Shown here piece after piece: positions 11,441 through 24,104 of a stretch of DNA of 64,000 nt. The stretch is from Cylicocyclus nassatus. Its lineage: Eukaryota; Nematoda; Chromadorea; Rhabditida; Strongylidae. How positions within the stretch are numbered: the first letter of the stretch is position 1; each line of letters opens with the position of its first letter. Where the stretch lies: assembly GCA_958299035.1 (NCBI GenBank), contig CATQJL010000316.1, positions 37,947,441 through 38,011,440 on the forward strand. The letters run 5' to 3'. The notes under the pieces were generated by a model, which searched no databases, was not told the DNA's origin, and saw only the letters and a program-made list of their open reading frames with translations. Both the position numbers and the translations under genes were made by a program.

Positions 11441-12646
11441 ATGATGGGTCCCTAACAGTTGTCTTGAGGGAGATTCGTGAGGCAGAAATCGCGAAACTCG
11501 ACTTTTCAAACTTGCAACTATATCCGAGGCCATATGCGAAATTTACTAGAGTGGCTTTTCCCACTATGACCACACTGAAGAGAAGAAAGTGGAGAAAACA
11601 TAACGAAAATATGAAGAAACTAAAGAATACAGAGAATGGCGTACAAGATTCCTGTGGGTTCCAGCCGATGAGCGAGCAGATTTCGTGGGTTTCTTGTGCC
11701 AGAACTATAAAAACAAACAATTAGAAACAACTCAGGCCTAAAAGTTCGGAGTACACCAGTGAAATGTGCTAAAACTCACTTTTATTACTTTGATCCTCAG
11801 AGAAACAAACAAATAATGACAACAAGCATCTCGACAGAAGTCTGCAAAGTTCAATTTCTGCAATGAAGTATAATTTGTGCATTTTGCTCTATGTGTGTTC
11901 GTTCTTTCTCGGGAAACGTCTCCTTAAACGAGTTGACGTTAGCAATTATACAGCGCAGTGTTTCGAGAAAGAGTGAACAGTGAACAGTGAATGCGAATTA
12001 ACTTGCTTTGATCTCACTGCTGCTTGAATCTGAGCGTGCAAATCATTGGGAATAGAAGCCAACAAGGTACTGAAGAGCAGGTATAGGCCCAATGTTATGA
12101 CCAGAACTCGGAAAAACAAAGCAGGTTAACTTAACTATATGCCTACATTTCTGCGATTAACCACTCCTTTTCAAACCAGCCGTCTACATAATCAAGGATG
12201 AAACCGTGACGGCAGCTGTTTTGTCTTTTAAAGACTGTCAATAATGCGAATAAAACACTTCGTTTGTCGAATACAGCGGATTTCTACCAGCAGTTTCAGC
12301 ATCCAAAAACATACATGGCGATCCCTTCATCGACTGAGTGACAGAAAATCCATTCCAAAACGTAGAAAAATAATGATCGGCGATTGGTTTACTCGCTGTC
12401 AGCTTACCTGTAAAATTCACAAGTAGCAAGAAACACACAATAGGAATGGAAAAAAACGGTTGAAGTTATGCAAAAATGCGTTCCACGACGGTTTTTTGCC
12501 CAGCAAGGCAAAAAAGTTTATCATTCCAGCAGTTTTTGATATTTTCTAACTGTTTTGGACCATAAGGATGTCTCAATTACAAAAGAAAAATAACAAAAAT
12601 AAAGAAAACGTTTGAAAATCCGGCACTAAAACAAAGCAATGTCATG

Positions 12647-13023
12647 AACCTGCCGGCATCTCGACATGGTCCGACCACGACGAGATGCCGGCAGGTTGCA
12701 CTCCTCAATATGCACGCTATTTTCCTTTCTTTGCTGACATGAGGGCGAGATGCCGGCAGGTTGAGGGCGAGATCGCGGCAGAAATCTCGACAAAATACCT
12801 CACGAAGTTGCCGGCAGGTCAATCTTTTGGGTCCAAAATTTGGAGTTGTCGGGATTTTTCGGATTTTTTTCGATCTCCATCTGGTGCCCACCTCTAAGCT
12901 GGACCGTCAGTCCTGGAGAGTGCCAGACTGATTGCTTTGGGGAACTTATAGAGGGTGCTGACAGTTTTCATGACCTGTGGGCGAGATCGCGGCGAGTTGA
13001 GGGCAAGACCTGCCGGCAGGTAG
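12647..13023. repeat. cluster of GCCGGCAGGT inverted and direct repeats
   Basis: A hairpin at 12647-12697 has arms AACCTGCCGGCATCTCG and CGAGATGCCGGCAGGTT. The words GAGATGCCGGCAGGTTGAGG, TTGCCGGCAGGT and the palindrome ACCTGCCGGCAGGT recur to 13023, alternating with GGGCGAGATCGCGGC. Function unknown. Confidence 0.65.
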
Positions 13024-13888
13024 GGTAGATTACTACTGGCCAAGGTCACATAGTGACATAAGAGGCAAGAGATCGGCCGTTATTGTCACGCGTTCATTTT
13101 TATTGTTCATTCCCGTATTTCCGGCGTGTATCCACGCGGCCTCTAGTAACTTTCGTGCCGAAATTCCAACTTCATGCTCCAAAATTGTACACTTCACATA
13201 AAAATCACTCTCATCGTGTGCCTCGATTTTATGTTCTTGTTATCAACATAAATGTTGTTACCTAGGTAAAACCTATCTCTAGATAATGCATTCCATGATT
13301 TTCAAACCTTTGCTAGTGTTCATGCTCTACCAAAAAGTTGACAGTTCCACACGTAAATCGCAGCTCATATTCACAGCATGTAGTTTCTGATGAAAATGAT
13401 TGTTATGCGGGACTTTGCGCAGTCTAGAGGAGATCCACATTTATGAACTTGTTGCCTTGTGTTGTAATGACTCTTAAAATCTCTCGCTATAAATGCTACG
13501 CAAGTGAGCTGCGATTTGTGCGCCTTTGCCTGAATCTGCAAGCCAGTCATCAGCATGCTCTCAGCAGCATAGCATGGTGCCGTATAAGATTTACGGAAGG
13601 TGGACCTCTGCTTCTTGTGAGCTGTCATGGCAGAGGGGACAAAAACACCTAGAGCGGTCAGCCAAGTTGCTTCAGAGAGAACGTCAACAGTAAAATAAGT
13701 TCTAAGAAGTTATCTTTGCATACGCTTTTTCTATGCTGATACTTTTCTCTAAGGGTCGCAATATCCCCGCCGGGAAAGGGATCGCAGCAAACAAAGCTTC
13801 GTATCCTGAAGCTAAAGATATCCGGGTTTCAAGCCGTTTGACCTAACCGTAGGTATTCCCATCCTTCACTATGGCAATATGGAAGAGG

Positions 13889-14530
13889 GGCAAGAAGCTG
13901 TACTAGCCACACTTTCCTGGTTTTTGTATGATCCCCTGATGCATGACGTACCCAGGATTTCGGCTCGTGGGGGGGGGGGGGGGCAACAGAAATTTTTTTC
14001 TAATGATCCGAAAAAATTTTTGGTATGTTTTCTAAAATTTTCACGGGGTCATAACCCCGAAATTTCAAAAAGGGGGCGTGGCGTCAGTTTAAAAATCTTT
14101 AAAAATATTTGTTATTTACAAGTACGATCAAGTCATTTGCACAATTTTGATGATGATCCCCGGTGGCAGACCGTCTTTTTTCAAAGTCAGTTTTCTTCCT
14201 TCGGAGGTAACAAAAACCTCCGAAGTTGCACCGATTATCTAGCTCAATAGTGCTAACATGTTGCTTGTGAACAAATGATTTTTTGAAATATCGAATTTTT
14301 CGATATACTCAACTTACTACTTGTGGTTCATCGCAATTTCTATGATTCAAAAACATCATTTGTTCTTACAAACACATGTTTAGCACCGTTAAGTTAGATG
14401 ATCGGTGCAACTTTGAAATGTTTTCGTTAACTTCGAAGAAGGAAAACTGGCTTTGAAGAAAAGAGGGTCGGGGATTATCAGGGGATTATACAAAAAGCTG
14501 GAATATGCGGCTTGTACAGCTTCTCACTTC
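13889..14530. repeat. foldback element with nested inner stem
   Basis: Outer arms are GCAAGAAGCTGTACTAGCC...TGTATGATCCCCTGA on the left and TCAGGGGATTATACAAAAAG...GGCTTGTACAGCTTCTC on the right. Inner arms near 14160-14240 and 14398-14475 pair CTTCCTTCGGAGGTAA... with TTCGAAGAAGGAAAAC. A 15-nt poly(G) run interrupts the left side at 13969-13983. A solitary arm of this family lies at 3955-4075. Confidence 0.7.
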
Positions 14531-14588
14531 TGTATGCTCATAGTGAAGTGGTGGGAATAACTACGGATAGGAAGACAGCGTAAAATCA

Positions 14589-14796
14589 GTGGCCGTATTC
14601 ATCAACGAACCCAATGGATTTCGCAACCAAGTGGGTTCGCGATTTTGTAATTATGCGAACCCACAGGCTAGAATCGATATTCATTATAAGCACTGATATG
14701 TTCGCTAACCCATTAGCTTCGTGAATACCGGTTTCGTGGGTTAAACCTACTCAGTGGGTTCCGGAATTCGCTGGGTTCGTTGATGAATACGGCCAC
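14589..14796. mobile_element. 208-bp MITE with TIR GTGGCCGTATTCATCAACGA
   Basis: Perfect 25-bp terminal inverted repeats (GTGGCCGTATTCATCAACGA...) close a short palindromic element with GTGGGTTCGC/GCGAACCCAC-type inner repeats. CAG occurs directly outside the TGGCCG start on both sides and might be a 3-bp duplication. A diverged relative is at 58141-58345. Superfamily not established. Confidence 0.75.
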
Positions 14797-15908
14797 AGAT
14801 ATCTGGAACTTCAGAATATGAAGTTTTCTTTTAAACTGCGATCCTTTCTCCGGCGGAATACTAATGTCTGCCGCCTTAAGATCATTTTGAGCACTTTTTC
14901 TGACATTGCCTAGTTTTTCTCACTTTTTCAAAGAACCAATCAGTCTCATTTACCTCGTATTCGTCTTTTGTTAGCGTGAAAAATCAAAAAATGCACTGCA
15001 CAAAGAGATGGGCCCGTCAGGTGACGAAGGGCAAGAAGAATCCAATCTCGCGACGTGGGGCGCTGCTGTCTGTCTGGGTTGGGCGCCCGCGAGTTTTATA
15101 CATTACGGGTCGGGCGCCTCTCCCCCCCCCCCTGGTCTCTCGATTTTCATTAGAATTATATTGCCCAATTTTAAAACGGGATTGATACATACCGCCACTG
15201 GTCTCTCGCTCATCATCGGAAAGAATTCCAGCTCATTCACAAAATGGGAAGGAAACGGTACGGATTTTCAGCCACAAAGTGGGTGTCTTGTGCACGGATA
15301 GCGAATGCGACGGTACCGATAAGTAGGCATTTTGACCCTGCCCATATACCGTGAACATAAGATCTTCGAAAGCTGAGATCTCTGAGAATTGAAATAGTGT
15401 TACAGAAATTATTCTAGAGCAGTGATATATGGCGCATCCCCTCTCAGCCCCATTCTTTCCCCAATGAGGATTTGCGTGCATACGGGCGAAAGTGAATCAG
15501 TCACATTCTTTGTTAGAAATTGTTAACTTGCAGATCTCTTAAATATATCGTTGTGCATTTTCCCCTATTGTATCTCATGATCTTGGCACAGTCTAAGTCA
15601 AAACCTTCCAACCTGTAACTAGATGGCGTAGTAATTCAGCTCTGAGCACTTGAAGAAGAAAACAAGATAGGAAGATTACAGCGTTAAGAAGTTTTGCAGA
15701 GTAAGCCTTTTCAACCGTATGTTATAAGCAGAAGGACACTACTGGGGAAAATTTGTTTGTACGAAACACCGTAAGCGTTCATTGTACCTTTTGAAGCTCA
15801 CATTCTTCCTCCTGGCGAAGTTCCACATTTCGGAACAATACTCCATATGCAGACGAACAAGTGTCTTATTATAATACTTCAAAAAACACGCTACCACTCG
15901 ATATCGTG

Positions 15909-16604
15909 ACTTATAATAACGGGCTAAGGATGTTTACGTGACTTTGTGTGTGTGTGTGTGTGTCTGTTACGAAATTCGTGGAGCGTGTTCCAGCCAGCGT
16001 TCTAAGCCCATATTTTGCATGGCGCATGCTTCCTTCATGAAAGTCCAACATGCAAAAGCACGAGTAGATTTGTTGAGTGGATCCCTCAGAAACTGCGCGC
16101 CAAACGGGTCCACCTGGCTTCTGTACCGCAAAATTCGGTCCGTATCACCACTTTTTGCAGAGTCGTGGACGAGTTTGGTAAGCAAATGTGCAAGCGATGG
16201 AGTTTAGCCAGAAAAGTGGTCGAAAGTTTACACATAACGAAAACGGCGCCAAAACGAATTGGTTGTGTAAAGGTCAATTTGCCAAGGTTCTAGCTAGGCG
16301 TTTGAGAACATTTTCGCACAGAGATGTAGCTCACGGTTATCATTACCTTTATGGCGATTACCAAGTCATGACAAATCCAAAAACCTATTCAAATTTGCGT
16401 TTGTCTTTCTGCGAAAAGTTTCATCCACGCAAAGTCACCAATCTCACGTGAAAAGACTTTCTAAATGAGTGCTGTTTACATTTTATTCGTGGTAGTCGGC
16501 ATAGCGCGGTGTCCAGTGCCACGATTTTACGAGAAGAGTAAGGCACATAGATAGTAGAGCCAGTGCGAACCTCTGCGAAGCAGAGGTGAAGCACTGGTTC
16601 ATAG
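15909..16604 (+). mobile_element. dispersed element, copy A, ending in a double-stem hairpin
   Basis: It starts near CTTATAATAACGGG, has a (TG)n run and GTCTGTTACGAAATTCGTGG, and ends with the hairpin at 16559-16597. The hairpin is CCAGTGC, internal loop, CCTCTGC-GAA-GCAGAGG, internal loop, GCACTGG. Copies B (26957-27600, minus) and C (27630-28275, plus) share this order. No transposase or reverse transcriptase is seen, so it is non-autonomous. A 3' hairpin invites comparison with Helitron ends, but a following CTRR is not evident. Confidence 0.65.
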
Positions 16605-16971
16605 ATACCATGAAAATTGTGGAAAACCGGTCAAGCTTCAGATCTCTGATAAGATGACTAGATCATCCGGGGAAAGGAAGTGTTCATTTTTTATTATCAT
16701 TCACATCATGCGATTGTTTCTTGTGTACACTTCATCAATGCTATACGTATGTTTCTCATACTCTGCTAACTGAGGATTTGGCTGATGCAAACCTTGAAAA
16801 GCTCACCAAGTCGCAGGAGATTAGCTCTGGTTTTTCCCCCACTAAACCATTCTGATTCTGACATCATGACCATGCGTGGAAGTTCTTTCACGCAAAGCTG
16901 TAAGGTGTGAATGTAAATTCATTCAACTCGCTGGCATATAGCGGAGCGTTCACATGGGTTTAGGTTTATAC

Positions 16972-17125
16972 GCTGCTGCATGACGAAGGCGTAATATCTT
17001 TGGGCGCGAACGCGCCTTTATTGCCGCAGAGCGCATGAGGCGAGGGATTCACAACGGTGAATATAGGCGCGTGCGCGTTCTCCCGCTCGACTAATACCGC
17101 TTCTGCGCCTTCGTCATGCAGCAGC
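16972..17125. repeat. 154-bp foldback
   Basis: Arms GCTGCTGCATGACGAAGGCG and CGCCTTCGTCATGCAGCAGC enclose a GC-rich core with GCGCGAACGCGCC and GGCGCGTGCGCG. No coding capacity. Confidence 0.75.
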
Positions 17126-17455
17126 CTTTACAGGGTAAGTGGTTATAGTTTACTAGTAGTAGTAGTTTATCAAAATCCTTAAGGGGAACGCGCCAGTTTC
17201 TCAACGAGTAACTGTCCTTGCTCCGCGTTTGCGCCAGCTCAAATAAAGTTACTCTGGGCCATCGTCCGGCAGTAGACTCCAAGTGTACTAAAATACCAGA
17301 AAAATTTACATACTTACAAGCACAAGCTGTAATTTGTGAGGACGGGGGATAAACATTTTACCTCATAAGCGTGACACGATAATCATCGCGAACTTTGTGT
17401 CCACGCACGTCTTTATGAGGTGCCGCGCACCTTTGCGCGATGCTGTATCAACGTG

Positions 17456-18530
17456 TTAGGTTGTAACGTGAGTCTTGAGACACTCTAACTTCTTACGGCG
17501 TTAAATCATGTGGTTCACATTTTCAATAAGGGTCCAGGAGAACATTTGATAGAGCAAGGCAAGCTCTACAAGAAGGTCTGCAAAAGTTCGCCCCAACTTC
17601 GACCCGCTTTAAGTTTGCATCGAAAATGTGAGTCGCATAAAAGGCTCAGAAAGTCGCAAAGTCATATCTCTGTTCAAAAGATCCTACGAATCTCCAATCA
17701 GCTCTCAAAAATTGTACAATCTAGAAATGAAAAAAGGAAAATTTTTATTTTTATATAAAAACAAAGCTATGCTGTTTCCACTCATGTAATTGTACACTAC
17801 AACCCCTTAGGAGTAATGTTCAGTTTATCACAGGCCCTAGTTCTCAAAAATCACCGATTTAGCTCTTCTTATTCGGGTGTTCCATGCTAAAATCAATATT
17901 TTTCGAAAACTAGGGCTTGTGGAAAGCTGAAAATTTAATTTATACTTTTGAGAGATCGTTGCACAATTACATGAGTGGAAACAGCATAGCTTCGTTTTTG
18001 TATATACATAAAAATTTTCGTTTTCTCATTTCTAAATGAAGAAAAAAGTAGGAATGGTACATTTGAGTTTCTGATGTAGTGTGCAATTTTTGTGAGCAAG
18101 TTGGAGATTCGTAGCATTTTTGAACAGAGATATGAATTTTTCGCTAAATCGGTGATTTTTGAGAACTAGGGCCTGTGATAAACTGAACATTACTCCTAAG
18201 GGGTTGTAGTGTACAATTACATGAGTGGAAACAGCATAGCTTTGTTTTTATATAAAAATGAAGATTTTCCTTTTTTCATTTGTGAGCTGATTGGAGATTC
18301 GTAGGTTCTTTTGAACAGAGATATGACTTTGCGACTTTCTGAGCCTTCAGTACGACTCCGCTTTAGATGCAGATTTAAAGTGGGTCAAAGTTTGGGCAAA
18401 CTTTTGTAGACTATCTTGTAGGGTTTGCTTTGTTTTATCAAATAGTGCCCTGGACCTTATCAAAAATATGAACTGCATAATTTAAAGCAGTTAGTAGTTA
18501 GAGTGTCTCATGACTTATTCTACAACCTAA
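17456..18530. mobile_element. mariner-type foldback MITE with duplicated right arm
   Basis: The left terminus is TTAGGTTGTAACGTGAGTC; the right terminus is ACTTATTCTACAACCTAA, followed by TA. Matching subterminal words are GAGACACTCTAACT on the left and AGTTAGAGTGTCTCA on the right. Arms of about 400 bp pair CATGTAATTGTACACTAC... with its reverse complement at about 18200. Part of the right arm (CAATTACATGAGTGGAAACA) occurs twice, at about 17960 and 18216, so the element carries an internal duplication. Confidence 0.82.
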
Positions 18531-21500
18531 TAGAATGTATTTGAGAAACAACGTTGTGCTTGTACCTTTTGAAAAACAAGGAAAGATTAAAAGCAAATTG
18601 CTTGTCTCAATTGTTTCCCTCTTTTCTCGCATAGGGATTATCCTAAAAGTTCGGACAAAATCGGGTATAGCGACTTCTCAATTTGAACTGATCTTCTGCG
18701 GGACTTTACCGCGGTTGTCTTATATGAGTTTCCACAACTGCTCAGACAATAATTTGGAGCAGCGCAGTACTGTAGCGAGTAACCAATCATGGCTCTTCAA
18801 AAGGTTGCGCCGCGCTTGCTTACGGACGAAGCAAGCGGAATACCTTTTATAGTCATGAATCGATTCGCCCTCCCGTTAGAGAACGCAGTAGATGCTCTGT
18901 TTTTAGCACTGCTGCTTTAGGACTGTATGGATTCTACACCTTACTGCCAATGCGATAATTGCGCTTATTCTGTTACAAATAGGGATTTTTGGTGGTCGAG
19001 TTCTCAACCAGGACCCGGCACAGAGTGCATGCGAGTATTCATCTCCAATTTGGATTTCACTCTTATCTCACGTTTTTTTTCTTTTAGACTATCAAATCTT
19101 TCTTGTTTTTCCCTTCTTCTAAGTAGGTAGGTCTAAGGGGAATTCGTAAAACTTCCGAAAGTCAAGGGAGACTTCGTTTAGAAACCCTAGAAAGCGACTC
19201 GCGCCGGACCCTGTTCTCAACTAAAGGTAAATAGAACTCAAAAGAACTGATGATAGCTCATTACAAAACCGATAATTTCAAAAACGAAAATTGAGACCTT
19301 ACATGCAACTGACAACTTAAAGGGAAGAATCCTTAGTCAAAGTTGCATTTTCAGTTGAGATGCTATTCTTGGAGAGCATCGTACGCTGATTTCAAATGTG
19401 TCCTCTTATCTGCTGAGCGCCTCTGGTTGACGAATTATGACCATTTAATGAGTCAAAAACTAAACGCTTGATCATAAAAAAAACAATGATGGCAGCCTTT
19501 CCTGCACATGAAGTAACGTCAAGCACGGGAATTTCAAGCAGAAAATTCTTTTTATGGAGAGGTTTAACGGTCACGTGTATTCCATTTTAGCTCACAAGTG
19601 ACTTCTATAAACGATTTTCTTCTAACTACGCGTCCAAATTTATACTACAGAAACTCTCATAACTCCTTGCCCAGAGGCGTTTCGCAGATAGGAACACAGA
19701 TTCGTAATCAGCGTTCGACTTCCATCAAGAAAGTATGCATCTCTTCTCAAAAGGCCACTCCTGCTAAGGATCCTTCCCTGTGTGACACAAAATATAATGG
19801 CATGCTTACCGCTATAAATTGAAACAAGAAAGTAATAAGCGAGGACACAACAAAATCACCATGAATTTGGTGGTATAAAAAGTTGCAAGAACTTACAAAA
19901 TGCAGTGTTTATATGTAAAACACAGATAAGTGTGAAAAGATAATATTGAACAGCCTCTTCTGCTGTTTTTTTCCAAATAACTATTTTCAAAATCTTCTCA
20001 TCCTTTTTTCCAATTTTCAGAGAAGCTTTGTTAGCTGGTGCCGCACGCTTGATCTGCTGCTAGAACGCTTAATTCAATCACTGGGTAGTATGCAGGTGAT
20101 ACTCTCACATTGCTACGAATCCAATTTTCCGTTTCTAACTGGTAAGAGGGCACATCCTCAATATTGAAGATCTTATACGTAGAATGCTGATTTTTTACAG
20201 CGTACATGCTACTTCTAGGCTCTTATAGACCTACTGACGTCAGCCTTTTTCCAAAGAATATGCGGGATGTTCCCTCTTTTCTTCTTCAGTCTCTCCCAAA
20301 ATTTTTGTAGAACCTTCAAAGAATTGTAAAATTTCTTGTGAGCTGTGCTATGGTATGGCCAATATTGGTTTGACTAACGTTTCGGCGTCCACGCCGTCTT
20401 CAAGACCTCAATTCAAAAGTTTACATGAGCTCTACTCGCACGTGTCCTTGCTAACAGGGTCGCACATCTGTTGCGGGAGACAAATAAATGCTGGAGCAAT
20501 GCTCACTTTAATGCATGGAAGTCGACCGTGACCGCTCAAACTCAGAACGTGCCCAAAATGGTAAACCGTTGCTTCCTGAGCTGTTTGTTCCACTATCAAA
20601 CTTCTATAAACTTCTATAACTTCCACTATCTTCTTCTATAAGCTTATAAGGCTTGATAAGGTGACAATTCGATGACTACAGTTTAAAGTATTGTTTGACA
20701 ATCTTCTATATATAAAAATGGGAACTCAGACCTCCCCCTCCGGGGAAGCACTTTTGCTGCACGGTTTCCTCCTTCAATAAGGGTACTGCGAAGCAGTCAG
20801 GCAGCAAAATTCGGAGCCGTGCGTCGCTCCAGGTTTGTCTGCTATTCTCCTACTGCCATAAAAGCCTCACACCTCCACTTAAAAGACCTTTTTATACCTC
20901 GTATGGCTAAAGTGTTCGCATTTCGTTTCTTCTCCCAGCTTCGCTCGGTGGCATTAGCATCTTTAGTGAGGACCACTTTTTGTGAGTTCCACTTTAAACC
21001 CATTTTTTGTTCCTTTTTCGAAAGAATTTCAAAATTTTAACAGCATTTTCATCTGAGAGCATGTCTTCTTTGTACCGCATTATAAAGTCTGCTACTGCCG
21101 TTGAAGGCGCAGGATCTAAAAGCGCAAACATGTCTTTACTTATGCGGCGCATGTGGCGCTTTAGTCATAAATTGTAGCTGCCAGCGAGATCACTCACCTA
21201 AGACTGCTTCTAAATATATGGTCGGGTCGTTGATCGCACGGTCCGCAACATCTGAGCAGTCATTGCGGTCAACAATCGACGTAGCTTGCCTGTGTAGCGC
21301 TCCGACCTCATTTCGCTGGACATAGCGCAGCGGGCACCCATCGTTCCCGAAACTCACTCACTCGTATCGCTCCTTTGGAGGCTCTCAAGCGGTGCCAACC
21401 GATGGTGAGCCTGGTCTTCGTAAAATTAGAATATTGGAATGATGTTGCCAATTTTCCATATCTTCTATATACTAGCGGCCCAGTGACTACTTTGTGTAAA

Positions 21501-24100
21501 ACCACGTAAATGCGAACCACTGAGCCATCTAAATTAAGATGAAAATAGTGCAAGAAGTGTACAAGTCAGAAAAGCCATGTTTATTATCAAAGCAATAACA
21601 CAAAAAATTGACGCCAAATGTAGGACTTCAAAAATAGAAGTCTTGTGAAATATGAATGTGCATGCCTTGACGAAATCCGTGATTGCGAGGTAAGTTAAAA
21701 TTGAGCAGTGGACGGCTCATTGTAGACATTTCTCACGGAATATGTCTCTGGCGTGGTTGGTATGGTTGGTACTGCATTCTCTTCCTTTTAAAACTACGGG
21801 AAACTCCTTTGAGGAAGTGTGTATTACGTGTAATAAATAGCTGTTGCAGTCCTGTCGTGTGGCAGACCTAGCGGTTCCTCGCACTCTTCTCTTTGAGAAT
21901 TGCGCCGCTTTCGGAAGCATTCACTGGACATTCTGCCACGCCGATCTGATGCATTTGTTTAAACCGGAAAGTTCTCAAAAGAATTTTTGAAGGCGGTGCA
22001 AGGCAGAGGAAAACAACGAAGACTCGAGCCACTGGAGCAACCTGATCTCAGTTTGCTCGTAACTTCTCTACCTCTGCATCGACAGAACTAAGCTTCTTTT
22101 CAAAGGTAGATCTTTTGCGAGCTCTCGCGGCTATGTGAAAAATCACCCTTCTGTGCGAAGCAAGTTTACTCACTTGTTTGTTGCTGGGTGGCCACCACCA
22201 ACTTGAGTGACTGCACTCAATAGGTAAAAATACCAAATGAGAATGCCTTGCACATAAAAATGATGCAGAGATAAGATAAAAAGATCAGCACTTACGTGTC
22301 AAACGTGCTGCTCGCCCGCAGGATAATGATGACTGTCTAGTCGAATGTCCGCCGCTCGCAAGCTCAGTAGCGAAGGCACGCCGTCATCCGCAACAAAACC
22401 ATGTCCACAAATTGAAGCTCGCCGCGCGCGCGTAGAAAGCCATGAATAGCTCAGAACTCACTCTCACCACTTTGATAATAACTCAGAAGAACTGCCGCTC
22501 TTCTGAGCTATTATCTAAGTGGTGAGAGAATGAGACTTTATTGTTGTCAACCCTGCCATTCAACAGCAGTAATAGTGTAAACAGCGGCAGCAACTCTAAA
22601 AGTAGTAGTAGCAGTTATAACGCTGAAGAACAGGTAACAGTCACATCAGTAACATTGGTAACAAGGGTAACAGCAGTAACAGCAGTGATGCATGACCGAA
22701 GCTCAAGCCACACAAAAACTGCCATTGTTAGAACTTTGATTGTCCCATATGAATTGAATTGACGAGAGACATGAAGCGCTTTTTTTATATGTATCGTCCC
22801 CTCCACAGCTGCTGCTGCCTCTGCTCTGCATCCCTGACCTATGGCACGCGTGGCTAAACATGTTGTCAACATGCAATAATATGTTGGCGTTGAAGCTAGA
22901 GCGGCTAATACTTTTCAAATACCAGCATGTTGTTGCTCATTATAAACATGTTGTTGCATGTTGCTAGAGGATAGCCATGCGTGCCTCATGTCAGAGACGC
23001 TAGGCTCACATATCAAGAACTCGAGTCAGCGCAGAGTAAATCTTGACTCTAAATCTCCTTTTTCCTATTTGTTCGCCCTGACGCTCATTGCTTGAATCCA
23101 AACGCCCTAAAAGCTTCTTGACTCCCTCTTGTATGATTAGACGTCAATGTTGTAGTCTTCATAATGTGGCAAACGCAGAGTACGCCCATCAGCCTGCGCC
23201 TCGCCTCAAAGTCTGGTCCAACCTTTTGCACAGACTTTAAAAAGAATGCGAAAATCAAACTCTCCCTATCCTCTTTAATGAATTATGGATAATAGCTCTG
23301 ATATAATGATTTTAGTTAATTGTATTATGTCTGCCATGTTGCCACCCTCTACGCTTATTTGACCCAAGTTTCGGAGAACAAATGCATCATCACTTCCTCA
23401 CACCAAAGGAATTCAAGGACGGAAGCAAAAATGTGAATCTGTGTAAATTATCGTTCAAAATTTTGATATTTCTTTGTTTAGGGCACAAATACATATTTTC
23501 TTAAGCTATGCGAAGCTCGCGATCTACCCGAAGATTTCCCATTGTTTCTCTGTCCTTTGATGTTTCTTTTGAGTGCATACAACGATAAAGGATACGAAAA
23601 GGTTGGGATATTGTACTCACCAAGTCTTGTTTTTCCAAAGTAAAGTTTTAACCTTTCAAAATCTAGCTTTACAATGACACGGCATCAGCTATAACTGCAA
23701 TAAAAGATCCTAAGGTAAGTCACGTGAAATATTAGTAAGTTTGGAGCCTCGGCCTTCTTCCGTGCTCCGGAAATGGGCACCGTACAATGTTAATCGTGAT
23801 CAAAAAGCCAAGAACCCAAATTGAATGGCATCCAACTTCTTAATCTAGCGCTCGGAAAATAACAGGAAATTCAGATCTGCAGAAAAAGCACTTGACGAAG
23901 GTACTTATAAGCCACCTGATCTCTAACCTTGCAATTTGTATGATTCTTGAAAAGTTTCGGCCATTACACGAATTGAAGAAAAGTCTATGATAAAATTCAT
24001 GGTTATAGTTCTCTTCGTAAACATGAAACCAACGATATGTGAAATTAAGGTATTGCAAATACAGCGTATACCTCGCAATAGGAGTGGTAAGGAAGGGAGG
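18531..24100. other. 5.5 kb without a supported gene
   Basis: Only weak exon-like segments are present. One is a 41-codon frame after TTTTCAG at 20022, bounded by GTAAGA at 20142; another is a 43-codon ATG frame at 18789-18920. Neither joins to a neighbour I can recognise. A retroelement-like tail lies at 20374-20403, a hairpin (TCTCACCACTTTGATAATA with its complement) at 22457-22530, and AGC/AAC-rich low-complexity DNA at 22560-22690. Confidence 0.5.
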
Positions 24101-24104
24101 AGAG

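Noticed and set aside
11410..11724. 104-residue + ORF with a 120-residue frame on the minus strand
   Set aside because: Both begin in or run through low-complexity GGGCTTTT repeats; conflicting strands and no splice partners.
18789..18920. 43-residue ORF MALQKVAPRLLTDEASG...
   Set aside because: Attractive composition but too short and without neighbours or a known family; listed only inside the region note.
22541..22762. Ser/Asn-rich and Val/Thr-rich ORF
   Set aside because: Frames on both strands arise from AGC/AAC trinucleotide-rich DNA.
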